Shown: positions 44,917-53,207 of the stretch, piece after piece | Position numbering within the stretch: the stretch's first letter is position 1 | How the letters are laid out: each line of letters starts with the position of its first letter | Assembly (NCBI RefSeq): GCF_002946355.1 | Contig: NZ_PKOZ01000012.1 | Location: 20,806 to 84,805 of the forward strand | DNA: 64,000 bases | Direction of reading: 5' to 3' | From: Pradoshia eiseniae | GTDB lineage: Bacteria; Bacillota; Bacilli; Bacillales; Pradoshiaceae | The notes under the pieces: model-generated | Told to the model about the DNA's origin: nothing | What the model saw: the letters and a program-made list of their open reading frames with translations, nothing else | Databases searched by the model: none | Translations under genes and position numbers: made by a program

Positions 44917-45663
44917 TTAAAAATTGTCAGCAAATTGATTGATCCATAGCTGAATAAGCAGCAGAAGCGTCATGAAGCGTAGAATCGGCTTAACATATTG
45001 AGGGTTTAATTTCTCGGCAATCCGAACACCAAGCTGAGCACCTGTTATGGAACCAAGCATCAGGGACAGCGTAACCGCCCAGATGATATTCCCGGAAACA
45101 ATATAGGTCACAGCAGCTCCCATACAGCTAGAAACAGTAGCAAGACGAACGAGTGCGACTGCTTTGATATAAGAGAGATTAAAATAACCAAATAGGTTAA
45201 GCAGCAAGGTCCCCTGACCAGGTCCAAACATCCCGTCAAACATACCAATCCCAAAAAGACCGGAAAGACTGTATTTATTTATAGGAAGCTCTTTATCCTG
45301 GTTCTTGAAATTCCCTTTACCCAAAAATGAAATAATGTAACCAAACAATAAGAATATACTCGCCACTATGTTCAGCATAAAAGCAGACATGATTGTCGCA
45401 GTCATACCTCCGGCAATACCGCCAATTATGCTAACCGGCATAATCCAGAAGGACTCCTTCCAATTCACTTTTCCCTTTCTATATAAATGCCAAAAACTCG
45501 TAAATGAGCTCACTGTATTGGAAACTTTATTCGCTCCAATTGCTGAATGAACCGGCACGCCTAAAAGCAGCATGGAAGGAAAACTAATCAATCCTCCTCC
45601 ACCTGCCAATGTGCCAACTGTCGTTGCTATAAAACCAATCAGATAAATAAGAATATATTCCAT
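44917..45663 (-). CDS. TauE/SafE-family sulfite/organosulfonate exporter-like permease
   Basis: A 248-residue protein with about eight helices in two repeats. Repeat 1 begins GGGGLISFPSMLLLGVPVHSAIGANKVSN and repeat 2 GMFDGMFGPGQGTLLLNLFGYFNL, both typical of the TauE/SafE family. Members export sulfite, sulfonates or sulfur-containing acids; which one cannot be told. A sulfite-oxidase-like gene lies at 17.7 kb, not close enough to imply shared control. Single gene, downstream neighbour NhaC on the same strand. Confidence 0.88.
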   Translation of the reverse strand: MEYILIYLIGFIATTVGTLAGGGGLISFPSMLLLGVPVHSAIGANKVSNTVSSFTSFWHLYRKGKVNWKESFWIMPVSIIGGIAGGMTATIMSAFMLNIVASIFLLFGYIISFLGKGNFKNQDKELPINKYSLSGLFGIGMFDGMFGPGQGTLLLNLFGYFNLSYIKAVALVRLATVSSCMGAAVTYIVSGNIIWAVTLSLMLGSITGAQLGVRIAEKLNPQYVKPILRFMTLLLLIQLWINQFADNF

Positions 45664-45917
45664 CCTCCATCACCTCCCCCTTAGCATATGCGTGCATCAT
45701 CATAAAGAAAATGACTCATTTACAAAGTGCATCCATAAGAGAAACTTATAGAACATAGCTCGGGATAAATGAAAAAACCCCTCTCTTCCATATACAGCAG
45801 ATTAGGAAAAGAAGGTATACACCTGTATTCATAGAATTTATAGAGATACGCGGATTGGAGGAAACAAAACTCTATTTCTGCGAGTAAACATGCAGGTATT
45901 TGGGAGGAATAATTTAA

Positions 45918-46217
45918 ATGAATGCATTTCTTAAAAAAATTATGAACGTGTTCTTTGAGGACATAGAAAGAAGCATCACGCCTCTTATGTATGGACAAAT
46001 GATAATGTTTGGGGGTGCTTTTTTGGCGTATTTTATAGCGGGGAATTCGAACGATTATGCCCTTATGCAGCTAATGCTAGGAACTGGCTTCCTTTTAACC
46101 TCCATTGAACAATTTATCATTAAAGAGAAAGGACATAAGGACTATATGGTTGGGCTTGTCATCGCCATTCTCTTCTATTTGGTCGCTGCGGATAGTTTTT
46201 TTCTTCAGCTAAGATGA
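45918..46217 (+). CDS. Small membrane protein, unknown function
   Basis: A 99-residue protein with an N-terminal amphipathic stretch (AFLKKIMNVFFEDIERS) and three helices at about residues 27-42, 47-63 and 76-94. The ATG follows GGGAGGAAT at a good distance. It is alone between minus-strand genes. No family is recognised. Confidence 0.6.
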   Translation: MNAFLKKIMNVFFEDIERSITPLMYGQMIMFGGAFLAYFIAGNSNDYALMQLMLGTGFLLTSIEQFIIKEKGHKDYMVGLVIAILFYLVAADSFFLQLR

Positions 46218-46302
46218 ATAAAAACCTAAAAAGCACATAATCAAAAAATTTCTGAGATCCTCCTAAGAAGTACAGAGATAGGACGATGAGCTGTATATAA
46301 AA

Positions 46303-46355
46303 AAGGCCTGCCCCCTGGCAGTCCTCTTCTTTCGTGACAGCTTGGGGCAAGCCTT
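46303..46355 (-). terminator. Terminator of the liv operon
   Basis: Stem AAGGC-TGCCCC/GGGGCA-GCCTT with a 29-nt structured loop and T6 on the minus strand, 9 bp past the livF stop. Confidence 0.85.
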
Positions 46356-46363
46356 CCTGCCGA

Positions 46364-47071
46364 TTAATGGCCGCCTAAATAAGCCATCTTCACCTCTTCA
46401 CTTTCAGTAAGCTCATTCGCTTTGCCTGAAAGGACAATTCTGCCCGTTTCCATCACATAGGCTCTGTCTGCGATTGATAAGGCTAAATGGGCATTTTGCT
46501 CAACAAGTAAAATCGTCGTTCCTGTCGCCTTAATTTCTTCAATGATGCGAAAGATGGTCTTCACAAGCAGCGGGGCAAGGCCCATAGAAGGCTCATCAAG
46601 CAGCAAAAGCTTTGGCTTGGCCATCAGGGCCCTTCCCATTGCGAGCATTTGCTGCTCACCGCCAGACAATGTACCTGCCTGCTGCTTCACCCGCTCCAAA
46701 AGACGAGGGAATAATTCATATACTTGCTCCATGTCCTTTTTAATACCAGCGCGATCGCGGCGAAGATAGGCCCCGAGCTGCAAATTTTCTTCCACGGTCA
46801 TATTGGCGAAGATTCTCCTTCCTTCAGGCACATGGGATATTCCTTGCTTCACGATTGCTTGGGCAGCTTTGCCCCCAATCGGCTTTCCTTCATAAATAAT
46901 TTGGCCATCCTTTGGCTTCAAAAGACCGGAGATTGTCTTCAGCAATGTGCTTTTTCCTGCGCCGTTCGCCCCGATTAAGGTAACGATTTCGCCTTCCTGA
47001 ATATCGAGTGTAACTCCTTTAATTGCCTGGATGTTTCCATAATAGACAGTGATATTCTCAATTTGCAGCAT
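46364..47071 (-). CDS. livF: Branched-chain amino acid ABC transporter, ATPase LivF
   Basis: A 235-residue ABC ATPase. Walker A is GANGAGKST at about 36-44, the signature TLSGGEQQML is near 135, and Walker B LLLLDEPSMGLAP lies after it. The LivF-type ending (MAYLGGH) is seen. It is the last gene of the liv operon; its ATG overlaps the livG stop by 1 bp (TGATG). With LivG it powers uptake of leucine, isoleucine and valine, or related compounds. Confidence 0.93.
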   Translation of the reverse strand: MLQIENITVYYGNIQAIKGVTLDIQEGEIVTLIGANGAGKSTLLKTISGLLKPKDGQIIYEGKPIGGKAAQAIVKQGISHVPEGRRIFANMTVEENLQLGAYLRRDRAGIKKDMEQVYELFPRLLERVKQQAGTLSGGEQQMLAMGRALMAKPKLLLLDEPSMGLAPLLVKTIFRIIEEIKATGTTILLVEQNAHLALSIADRAYVMETGRIVLSGKANELTESEEVKMAYLGGH

Positions 47072-47850
47072 CAGCTTACCTCCTCTCCCAGATAAGCCTC
47101 TATAACGAGAGGATTATTGCGTATCTCTTCAGGTGTGCCATGTGCAATCAGCTGACCATGGTCCAGCACATAGATACGTTCACACACGCCCATTACAAGC
47201 TGCATGTCATGCTCAATCAAAAGGATCGTCAGGCTGAAACGCTCCTTAATTTGACCAATCAGCCCCATTAACTCCTCTGTTTCCTTCGGATTCATGCCTG
47301 CTGCCGGTTCATCAAGCAATAAGAGGCTGGGATTTCCGGCGAGCGCTCGCGCAATTTCTAGTCTTCGCTGCATGCCATAAGGGAGATTTTTTGCCTTCTC
47401 ATCCTTATACAGCTCCAGCTGAAAAATCTCCAACAGCTCAAACGCCTTCTCTTCGATCACTTTCTCCCCCTTAAAATGGCCCGGCAGCCGCAGAATAGAA
47501 CTCAGCATGGAGTGCGAGGCTTGAGAATGATAGGCAACCTTGACATTATCGATAACCGAAAGCTCACCAAAGAGGCGTATGTTCTGGAAGGTTCGGCAAA
47601 GCCCTTTGCGAGTAATTTTGTATGGAGCAAGCTTATTCAGCCTGTGACCATTGAATGTGACCGTCCCCTCTGTTGGTACATAAACGCCTGTCAGCAAATT
47701 AAAGAGCGTTGTTTTTCCTGCCCCATTCGGTCCAATTAATCCGCAAAGTTCGCCAGATGCAAGCTCCATATAGACATCACTCACAGCCTTCAGACCGCCG
47801 AACTGTATGGATAATTGCTCTACGCTAAGCAATGGTTTGCTGGTTTCCAT
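47071..47850 (-). CDS. livG: Branched-chain amino acid ABC transporter, ATPase LivG
   Basis: A 259-residue ABC ATPase. Walker A GPNGAGKTT is at about 38-46, the Q-loop region is FQNIRLF, the signature is NLPYGMQRRLEIARAL (LivG-type, LPYG instead of LSGG) and Walker B is LLLLDEPAAGMNP. The C-terminal motif EAYLGEE is typical of LivG. It overlaps the 3' end of livM by 26 bp, which indicates tight coupling. Confidence 0.94.
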   Translation of the reverse strand: METSKPLLSVEQLSIQFGGLKAVSDVYMELASGELCGLIGPNGAGKTTLFNLLTGVYVPTEGTVTFNGHRLNKLAPYKITRKGLCRTFQNIRLFGELSVIDNVKVAYHSQASHSMLSSILRLPGHFKGEKVIEEKAFELLEIFQLELYKDEKAKNLPYGMQRRLEIARALAGNPSLLLLDEPAAGMNPKETEELMGLIGQIKERFSLTILLIEHDMQLVMGVCERIYVLDHGQLIAHGTPEEIRNNPLVIEAYLGEEVS

Positions 47851-48802
47851 CCTTCGGGCCCCCTTTTGTTTTTCTCGAAAATAAGCTGGAGATTTCTCTT
47901 GTACCCAGTAACCCCTGCGGACGATAGATCATCATCACAATTAACACCAAGCTATAGAGGAGCATTCTTGTCTCTGGGTAATCAGACAAGAAGGTTGTCA
48001 CAAACGTCAGCAGCACAGCAGCAATAACCGTACCAGAAAGGCTTCCGAGCCCTCCCAGCACAACAAGAATCAAAATATCAAAGGATTTGAGGAAATTGAA
48101 ATTGGCCGGTTGGATGAAATAAAAATTATGGGCATACAAAGCACCTGCAATCCCGGTGAAGAAGGCGCCAATGACAAAGGCAGCCACCTTATAATAGGTT
48201 GTGTTGATACCCATGGCATCAGAGGCCGTTTCGTCCTCCCGAATTGATATGCAGGCCCTGCCATGAGTTGAATTTGTGAAATTCCTTACGACAAGAATCG
48301 TAACCATCATCCAAAAGAACAGCCATCCCCATGTCGTTTTATGTGTGACCATCATCCCTGATGCTCCCCCTACATAATCCATGTTCAAAAAAATAATGCG
48401 CACGATTTCCCCAAAACCGAGGGTGGCGATGGCTAAATAATCCCCCTTCAAGCGCAGACTAGGAATCCCGATAAGCATTCCGACTGCTGCTGCAATGATT
48501 CCGCCGATGAGAATCGACAAAAGAAAAGGAATATCCAATTTCATTGTCATGATTGCTGATACAAATGCCCCTACAGCCAAAAAGCCGGCTTGTCCAATCG
48601 AGAATTGCCCGGTTATGCCCAAAATCAAATGAAGGCTGACAGCCATAATGATATTGATGCCCATCGTGATAATCATATTTGTATAGAAGCTTCCTAGTAT
48701 CCCAGCAGAAATGATGTATTGCATAATAAAGAAAAATAGAAGCGCAAAAATCATTATTCCAAAAAAACCATTCATTCTTCTGAAAATCGCCATTGCCCCC
48801 AT
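47825..48802 (-). CDS. livM: Branched-chain amino acid ABC transporter, permease LivM
   Basis: A 325-residue permease with about ten helices. The motifs LILGITGQFSIGQAGFLAVG and IREDETASDAMGINTTYYK mark the LivM subfamily; ILVVLGGLGSLSGTVIAAV is the coupling-helix region. It lies 3 bp after livH and forms the membrane channel with LivH. Confidence 0.94.
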   Translation of the reverse strand: MGAMAIFRRMNGFFGIMIFALLFFFIMQYIISAGILGSFYTNMIITMGINIIMAVSLHLILGITGQFSIGQAGFLAVGAFVSAIMTMKLDIPFLLSILIGGIIAAAVGMLIGIPSLRLKGDYLAIATLGFGEIVRIIFLNMDYVGGASGMMVTHKTTWGWLFFWMMVTILVVRNFTNSTHGRACISIREDETASDAMGINTTYYKVAAFVIGAFFTGIAGALYAHNFYFIQPANFNFLKSFDILILVVLGGLGSLSGTVIAAVLLTFVTTFLSDYPETRMLLYSLVLIVMMIYRPQGLLGTREISSLFSRKTKGGPKDGNQQTIA

Positions 48803-48805
48803 CCC

Positions 48806-49684
48806 CTATACTTTTTCTTTCTTATTTTTTCCGAATAAGCCTTGAGGCATGAAAAGGAGAATAAGGATGAGTACGATAAAAGCAGCCGCATCCCTCCATA
48901 ATGAGAAGCCCGCGGCACTGACCAGCGCCTCAATCATGCCAAGCAAAAGGCCTCCGACCATCGCTCCCGGAATAATCCCAATACCCCCAAGAACAGCCGC
49001 AACGAATGCCTTCAGGCCTGGAAGAATACCCATTAACGGTTCAATTCGTGTATAATACACCCCGAAAATGACGCCTGCTGCCCCGGCAAGTGCTGAACCT
49101 ATCGCAAAGGTCGCCGAAATTGTATTATTGACGCTGATTCCCATCAATTTAGCTGCATCCGCATCAAAGGAAACCGCCCTCATTGCCTTCCCAATCTTCG
49201 TGCGATGAACGATGATTTGCAGCAATATCATGAGCAAAATCGCCACACCGAGGATTAAAATTGACTGGCTTTTGACTGTCACACCAAGGATATCAATGTT
49301 CGCAGACGGCACCACATTATTAGGATAAGCCTCAATCTGTGCGCCCCTAATGTAAATCATTCCATATTCTATGAAAAGCGAGACACCTATTGCCGTGATA
49401 AGAGCCGCAATACGGGTCGCATTCCGAAGCGGCTTATAGGCAATGCGTTCAATCAGCACCCCTAAGGTTGCACAAGCGGCCATCGCTAGAAGCAATGCCG
49501 GCAAAAAGGATAATTCAAGGAAGGTAATCGCATAAAACCCGACAAAAGATCCGACCATAAAGACATCGCCATGGGCGAAATTAATCAATTTGACAATCCC
49601 ATAAACCATCGTATAGCCGAGCGCAATGAGCGCATAAATGCTCCCGAGCGATATACCGTTCACGAGCTGCTGGATAAATTCCAT
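48806..49684 (-). CDS. livH: Branched-chain amino acid ABC transporter, permease LivH
   Basis: A 292-residue permease with about eight helices. The start QQLVNGISLGSIYALIALGY and INFAHGDVFMVG are typical of LivH. AAVLGGIGIIPGAMVGGLLLG is the coupling region. It follows livK by 66 bp on the same strand. Confidence 0.94.
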   Translation of the reverse strand: MEFIQQLVNGISLGSIYALIALGYTMVYGIVKLINFAHGDVFMVGSFVGFYAITFLELSFLPALLLAMAACATLGVLIERIAYKPLRNATRIAALITAIGVSLFIEYGMIYIRGAQIEAYPNNVVPSANIDILGVTVKSQSILILGVAILLMILLQIIVHRTKIGKAMRAVSFDADAAKLMGISVNNTISATFAIGSALAGAAGVIFGVYYTRIEPLMGILPGLKAFVAAVLGGIGIIPGAMVGGLLLGMIEALVSAAGFSLWRDAAAFIVLILILLFMPQGLFGKNKKEKV

Positions 49685-49750
49685 ATTTGACCCCCTGGTT
49701 ACTAGAATAGTAGAAAAATAGGGGACTCTATCTGCCCCCTATTGGTCTAA

Positions 49751-50923
49751 TTATGGTTTTATATTCGTCTCAAAGATTTGTTTGCCATTTTCATATTTTA
49801 AGATGGCAGCTGCTTTGATTGGATTATGGTTCTCATCAATAGTCAGCTTGCCTGATACAAGATCTAGTCCATCAGTGTCAGCGAGGGCTTCTTTAATCTT
49901 CTCTGGGGTAGGATTATCTCCTGCTCTTTTGACGGCATCTGCAATGAAATAGGCAGTATCATAGCCAAGTGCGGCAAAAGCATCCGGAGACTTATCTTTG
50001 TATTTCTCTTTAAAAGCACTAACGAATTTCTGAATGTTCTCCGCCGGATCTCCTGACGAATAATGGTTCGTGATAAAAGTATTCTCCAGTGACTCTGCTC
50101 CCGCTATCTCGAGCAGTTTCGGAGAATCCCAGCCATCTCCGCCCATAAATGGCACATCAAGACCGATTTCACGACCTTGCTTTAACACCAGACCTACCTC
50201 TTCATAGAAAGCAGGAACAAACACAAAATCAGGATTTGCCTTCTTGATTCGTGTTAAGGTAGATTGGAAATCCGTATCCTTTTGAACAAAGGCTTCCTCT
50301 GCGACAATCTTCCCTCCTCCATCTGTGAAGGCCTTCTTGAATGCTGCAGCCAGTCCCTTCGAGTAATCACTGGAGCTATCAATATAAACGGCCGCCGTCT
50401 TTGCCTTAAATTGTTCTTTCGCAAAGTTGGCGGCAACAGTTCCCTGGAACGGATCGATAAAGCATGTACGGAAGACATAATCATTTACCTTGCCATCCTT
50501 TACGGTGATTGTTTCATTTGTCCCAGTCGGCGTGATTAGCGGCACCTTATTTTCATTGGCAATATCAACCTGTGCGAGTGTATTCGTGCTCGTTGCCGCT
50601 CCAACGATGACATCCACTTTTTCCTGGGTAATGAGCTTCAAAGCACCTGTTGTAGCCTCAGCGGCATCTGATTTATTATCATACTTCTCAATCTCTAGCT
50701 TCTTGCCGTTAATACCATCCTTATTGATTTCCTCAATCGCCAGCTCCATCCCTTCCATGATGGATTGTCCGTAAGAGGCCGCACCTCCGGATAATTCGAG
50801 ATTTGCCCCAATCTTAATTGCTTCGTCACCGGTCCCCCCTGCGTCCTCTCCGCCGCACCCGGCCAATACTCCCATTGCCAATGATAAAGATAGAATAATG
50901 CCAGACACCTTTGTTCTTTTCAT
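49751..50923 (-). CDS. livK: Branched-chain amino acid-binding lipoprotein LivK
   Basis: A 390-residue periplasmic-binding-type protein (type 1 fold). The signal peptide ends in the lipobox LAGC with Cys23, so it is anchored outside the membrane by lipid. The start of the mature fold, IKIGANLELSGGAASYGQSI, is typical of Leu/Ile/Val-binding proteins. It delivers substrate to LivHM. The gene is first in the operon. Its leader contains a long inverted repeat ending directly in a T-run, 20-30 bp before the RBS GGGGGAGG. Ligand is inferred from family and operon; amides or short-chain acids are also possible. Confidence 0.92.
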   Translation of the reverse strand: MKRTKVSGIILSLSLAMGVLAGCGGEDAGGTGDEAIKIGANLELSGGAASYGQSIMEGMELAIEEINKDGINGKKLEIEKYDNKSDAAEATTGALKLITQEKVDVIVGAATSTNTLAQVDIANENKVPLITPTGTNETITVKDGKVNDYVFRTCFIDPFQGTVAANFAKEQFKAKTAAVYIDSSSDYSKGLAAAFKKAFTDGGGKIVAEEAFVQKDTDFQSTLTRIKKANPDFVFVPAFYEEVGLVLKQGREIGLDVPFMGGDGWDSPKLLEIAGAESLENTFITNHYSSGDPAENIQKFVSAFKEKYKDKSPDAFAALGYDTAYFIADAVKRAGDNPTPEKIKEALADTDGLDLVSGKLTIDENHNPIKAAAILKYENGKQIFETNIKP

Positions 50924-50944
50924 CCTTTTTCCTCCCCCTATTGG

Positions 50945-51082
50945 AAAATAAAAAGGGACCCTGTTATATCATTATTGATATCAAGAGAATTCAACCTCTA
51001 CAAAACTGATCGAGCAAGAAAGCTTAAGCTATCTTGTACAAAAATACAGCCGATATCAACAACATAATATAACAGAGACCCA
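50945..51082 (-). repeat. Long imperfect inverted repeat in the livK leader, ending in a T-run
   Basis: Arms at 50955-50985 and 51050-51081 are imperfect inverted copies: CTGTTATAT and TTGATATC are shared exactly, within arms of about 30 nt that start GGG. The middle carries a smaller hairpin (CAAGA-AGCTT... around 51022-51037). On the minus strand the structure is followed by TTTTTATTTT and then the livK site. It may be an attenuator or terminator in the livK leader, or a small MITE-like element. Confidence 0.6.
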
Positions 51083-51322
51083 AGGAAAATCCGGTGCGCT
51101 CTTTATTTGTTTATCTATTCTGAATTCAGTTTACCTTAATTTGTAAATAACGTCCATATATGTTTTGGACTCACAGAAATTTAATTTTTTGGTGCGGCTG
51201 CCAATATAATTTGGTTATTTTCCCATATACCGCAAGCCATAAGTGACTTACGGTGTATATAATTATCTGTATATACGGAAAATTCACGCTAACTAATTTC
51301 GTAAAGGAAGTGAGGTGTCTTC
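51083..51322. other. Divergent upstream region of livK and an ABC exporter
   Basis: No gene. It includes a perfect inverted repeat at 51256-51277 near the exporter start. The livK promoter must lie here or inside the inverted repeat. Confidence 0.4.
51256..51277. promoter_or_regulatory. Inverted repeat upstream of the ABC exporter
   Basis: GTATATA and TATATAC form a perfect 7-bp inverted repeat with an 8-nt spacer, 46 bp before the exporter ATPase start. Similar GTATA motifs (GTATAT at 53155, GTATAA at 53168) lie before the CarH-like gene. That these are sites for that regulator is inference. Confidence 0.35.
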
Positions 51323-52246
51323 ATGATGAATAAGATTATTGAGGTTCATGGTCTTTCAAAGACATTCGGAAACCTGCAAGCGGTAAAGGGCATTGATTTC
51401 TATGTGGAAAGCGGAAAGCTGTTCGCGTTTCTCGGTCCAAATGGCGCAGGCAAAAGCACGACCATCGATATGATTTGTACATTGTTGAAACCAGACTCAG
51501 GCGAGGCATTTATTAATGGCTGCAGATTAGGTATAGAAGACCAGGATATCCGGGAGTCTATCGGAGTTGTATTCCAAGAGAGTCTGCTCGACCCCCTTCT
51601 AACCGTACGCGAAAATTTGCTCACTCGCGCCAGATTCTATAAGGTTCCGAAGCTTGCGATAAAAGAACGTGTAGAGAAGGCAGCCATTTCAGCCGATGTC
51701 ATGGAATTTATCGACCGTCCATATGGCAAATTATCCGGCGGGCAGAGACGGCGGGCAGATATCGCGCGGGCTCTAGTAAATACACCAAAGATTCTTTTTC
51801 TTGATGAACCAACAACAGGACTTGACCCTCAGACAAGGCGCAGCGTCTGGGAAACAATCGCCCGCTTGCAAAAGGAAAGTGGCCTGACTGTCTTTTTGAC
51901 AACACATTATATGGAAGAAGCGGCCTCAGCAGATTATATCGTCATTATTGATGATGGCCGTATTGTCGCAAAGGGCACCCCATTTTCCCTGCGCAACACA
52001 TACAGCTCAGATACTCTCAAAATTGAACCAACGGACCATCAGGCATTAGCCAGGCTGCTAGAGGAACATGATATTCCTTATATGGAGAAAAATGAGCTTA
52101 TAATCATTAAACTCTCATCAACCGCAGAGGCCTTATCCATGCTTAAGCTCACAGAGCCATTAATCAATCGCTTTGAAGTGCAGCACGGGACGATGGATGA
52201 TGTGTTCATTAACATCACAGGAAAGGAGATACGAGCCAATGTTTAA
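51323..52246 (+). CDS. ABC exporter ATPase (DrrA/ABC-2 type)
   Basis: A 307-residue ATPase. Walker A is GPNGAGKST at about 39-47, the signature is LSGGQRRRADIARAL and Walker B is ILFLDEPTTGLDP, with a DrrA-like C-terminal extension (about 220-300). With the permease encoded next (8-bp overlap) it should export a lipid, drug or peptide; substrate unknown. The start is an ATG (MMNK) after GGAAGTGAGG. The third gene on the same strand, 114 bp further on, is a B12-binding MerR regulator. Confidence 0.9.
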   Translation: MMNKIIEVHGLSKTFGNLQAVKGIDFYVESGKLFAFLGPNGAGKSTTIDMICTLLKPDSGEAFINGCRLGIEDQDIRESIGVVFQESLLDPLLTVRENLLTRARFYKVPKLAIKERVEKAAISADVMEFIDRPYGKLSGGQRRRADIARALVNTPKILFLDEPTTGLDPQTRRSVWETIARLQKESGLTVFLTTHYMEEAASADYIVIIDDGRIVAKGTPFSLRNTYSSDTLKIEPTDHQALARLLEEHDIPYMEKNELIIIKLSSTAEALSMLKLTEPLINRFEVQHGTMDDVFINITGKEIRANV

Positions 52247-53093
52247 TCTAGCCGAGCGTAATTTGCGGTTGTTTTTCCGGGATAAAAGCACGGTCTTTTT
52301 CTCCCTCTTGGCCGTCATCATCATTATCGGCCTGTATGTCCTCTTCCTTGGCGATACAATCGCGCAGGATATGACAGAAATCAATGATGCCAGATTCCTG
52401 ATGGATAGCTGGATCATGGGAGGGCTACTCGCTGTCACTTCCGTCACTACGACACTCGGGGCCTTTGGCACGATGGTTGAAGACCGTGCCAAAGGAAACG
52501 CAAAGGATTTCTACGCTTCCCCCTTAAAGAGGTACCAAATCGCAGGCGGATATGTCATAAGCTCCTTCATGGTCGGCATCATCATGTGCGTAATTACGTT
52601 TGTTCTTGCTGAAATTTACATAGTCGCTAATGGCGGAGAATTGCTCCCTTTGCTTGGCATCTTGAAAGTATTTGGACTCATTCTGCTATCTGTTCTTTCA
52701 TCTAGTGCCATGGTGTTCTTTCTAGTCAGCTTCTTTTCAAGCACCAATGCCTTTGCAACGGCCAGTACAGTCATCGGTACCTTAATCGGCTTTTTGACCG
52801 GCATTTATATCCCGATAGGCAATCTTCCTGATGCCGTTCAGCTTGTCGTGAAGATCTTCCCTGTCACTCATTCCGGGGTCCTATTCCGGCAAGTATTTAT
52901 GAGTGAGCCGCTGGAGACAGCCTTTGGCGATTTACCTGCAAATATCGGGTCATCTTTCAGGGAAGAGCTGGGCATCATCCTGAAATTCGGTGACCAGACA
53001 TTTCAAGCAGGCGGACATATCCTTGTCTTAGTCGGAGTTACGGTTATTTTCTTTGGGCTTGCCGTATGGAATATTTCCCGGAAGAAGTCATAA
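52239..53093 (+). CDS. ABC-2-type exporter permease
   Basis: A 284-residue protein with six predicted helices of the ABC-2 membrane type; the N-terminus NLAERNLRLFFRDKSTVFFS is the usual amphipathic entry. The ATG at 52239 overlaps the end of the ATPase gene by 8 bp and follows AAAGGAGA. FLTGIYIPIGNLPDAVQLVV resembles ABC-2 permeases of the drug or antibiotic type. Substrate not known. Confidence 0.9.
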   Translation: MFNLAERNLRLFFRDKSTVFFSLLAVIIIIGLYVLFLGDTIAQDMTEINDARFLMDSWIMGGLLAVTSVTTTLGAFGTMVEDRAKGNAKDFYASPLKRYQIAGGYVISSFMVGIIMCVITFVLAEIYIVANGGELLPLLGILKVFGLILLSVLSSSAMVFFLVSFFSSTNAFATASTVIGTLIGFLTGIYIPIGNLPDAVQLVVKIFPVTHSGVLFRQVFMSEPLETAFGDLPANIGSSFREELGIILKFGDQTFQAGGHILVLVGVTVIFFGLAVWNISRKKS

Positions 53094-53154
53094 GCAGAAA
53101 CCAAACTTTTTTGATATTTTCAAGCTTTATATATTTGTTTTTTTATTCAAATGG

Positions 53155-53173
53155 GTATATGGTAAATGTATAA
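53155..53173 (+). promoter_or_regulatory. GTATA repeats upstream of the CarH-like gene
   Basis: GTATAT (53155-53160) and GTATAA (53168-53173) lie 35-55 bp before the regulator's ATG, in an AT-rich promoter region. Possible autoregulatory sites; weak evidence. Confidence 0.25.
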
Positions 53174-53207
53174 CTATTTTATAACTTTTATAAAAGAGGG
53201 TTCGACG

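Noticed and set aside
45720..45998. A 92-codon minus-strand frame
   Set aside because: It overlaps the small membrane gene at 45918, which has a good ribosome binding site, and has none itself.
50924..51322. T-box or amino acid riboswitch before livK
   Set aside because: The leader has a hairpin and T-run, but no GGTACCGCG antiterminator motif or other T-box marks.
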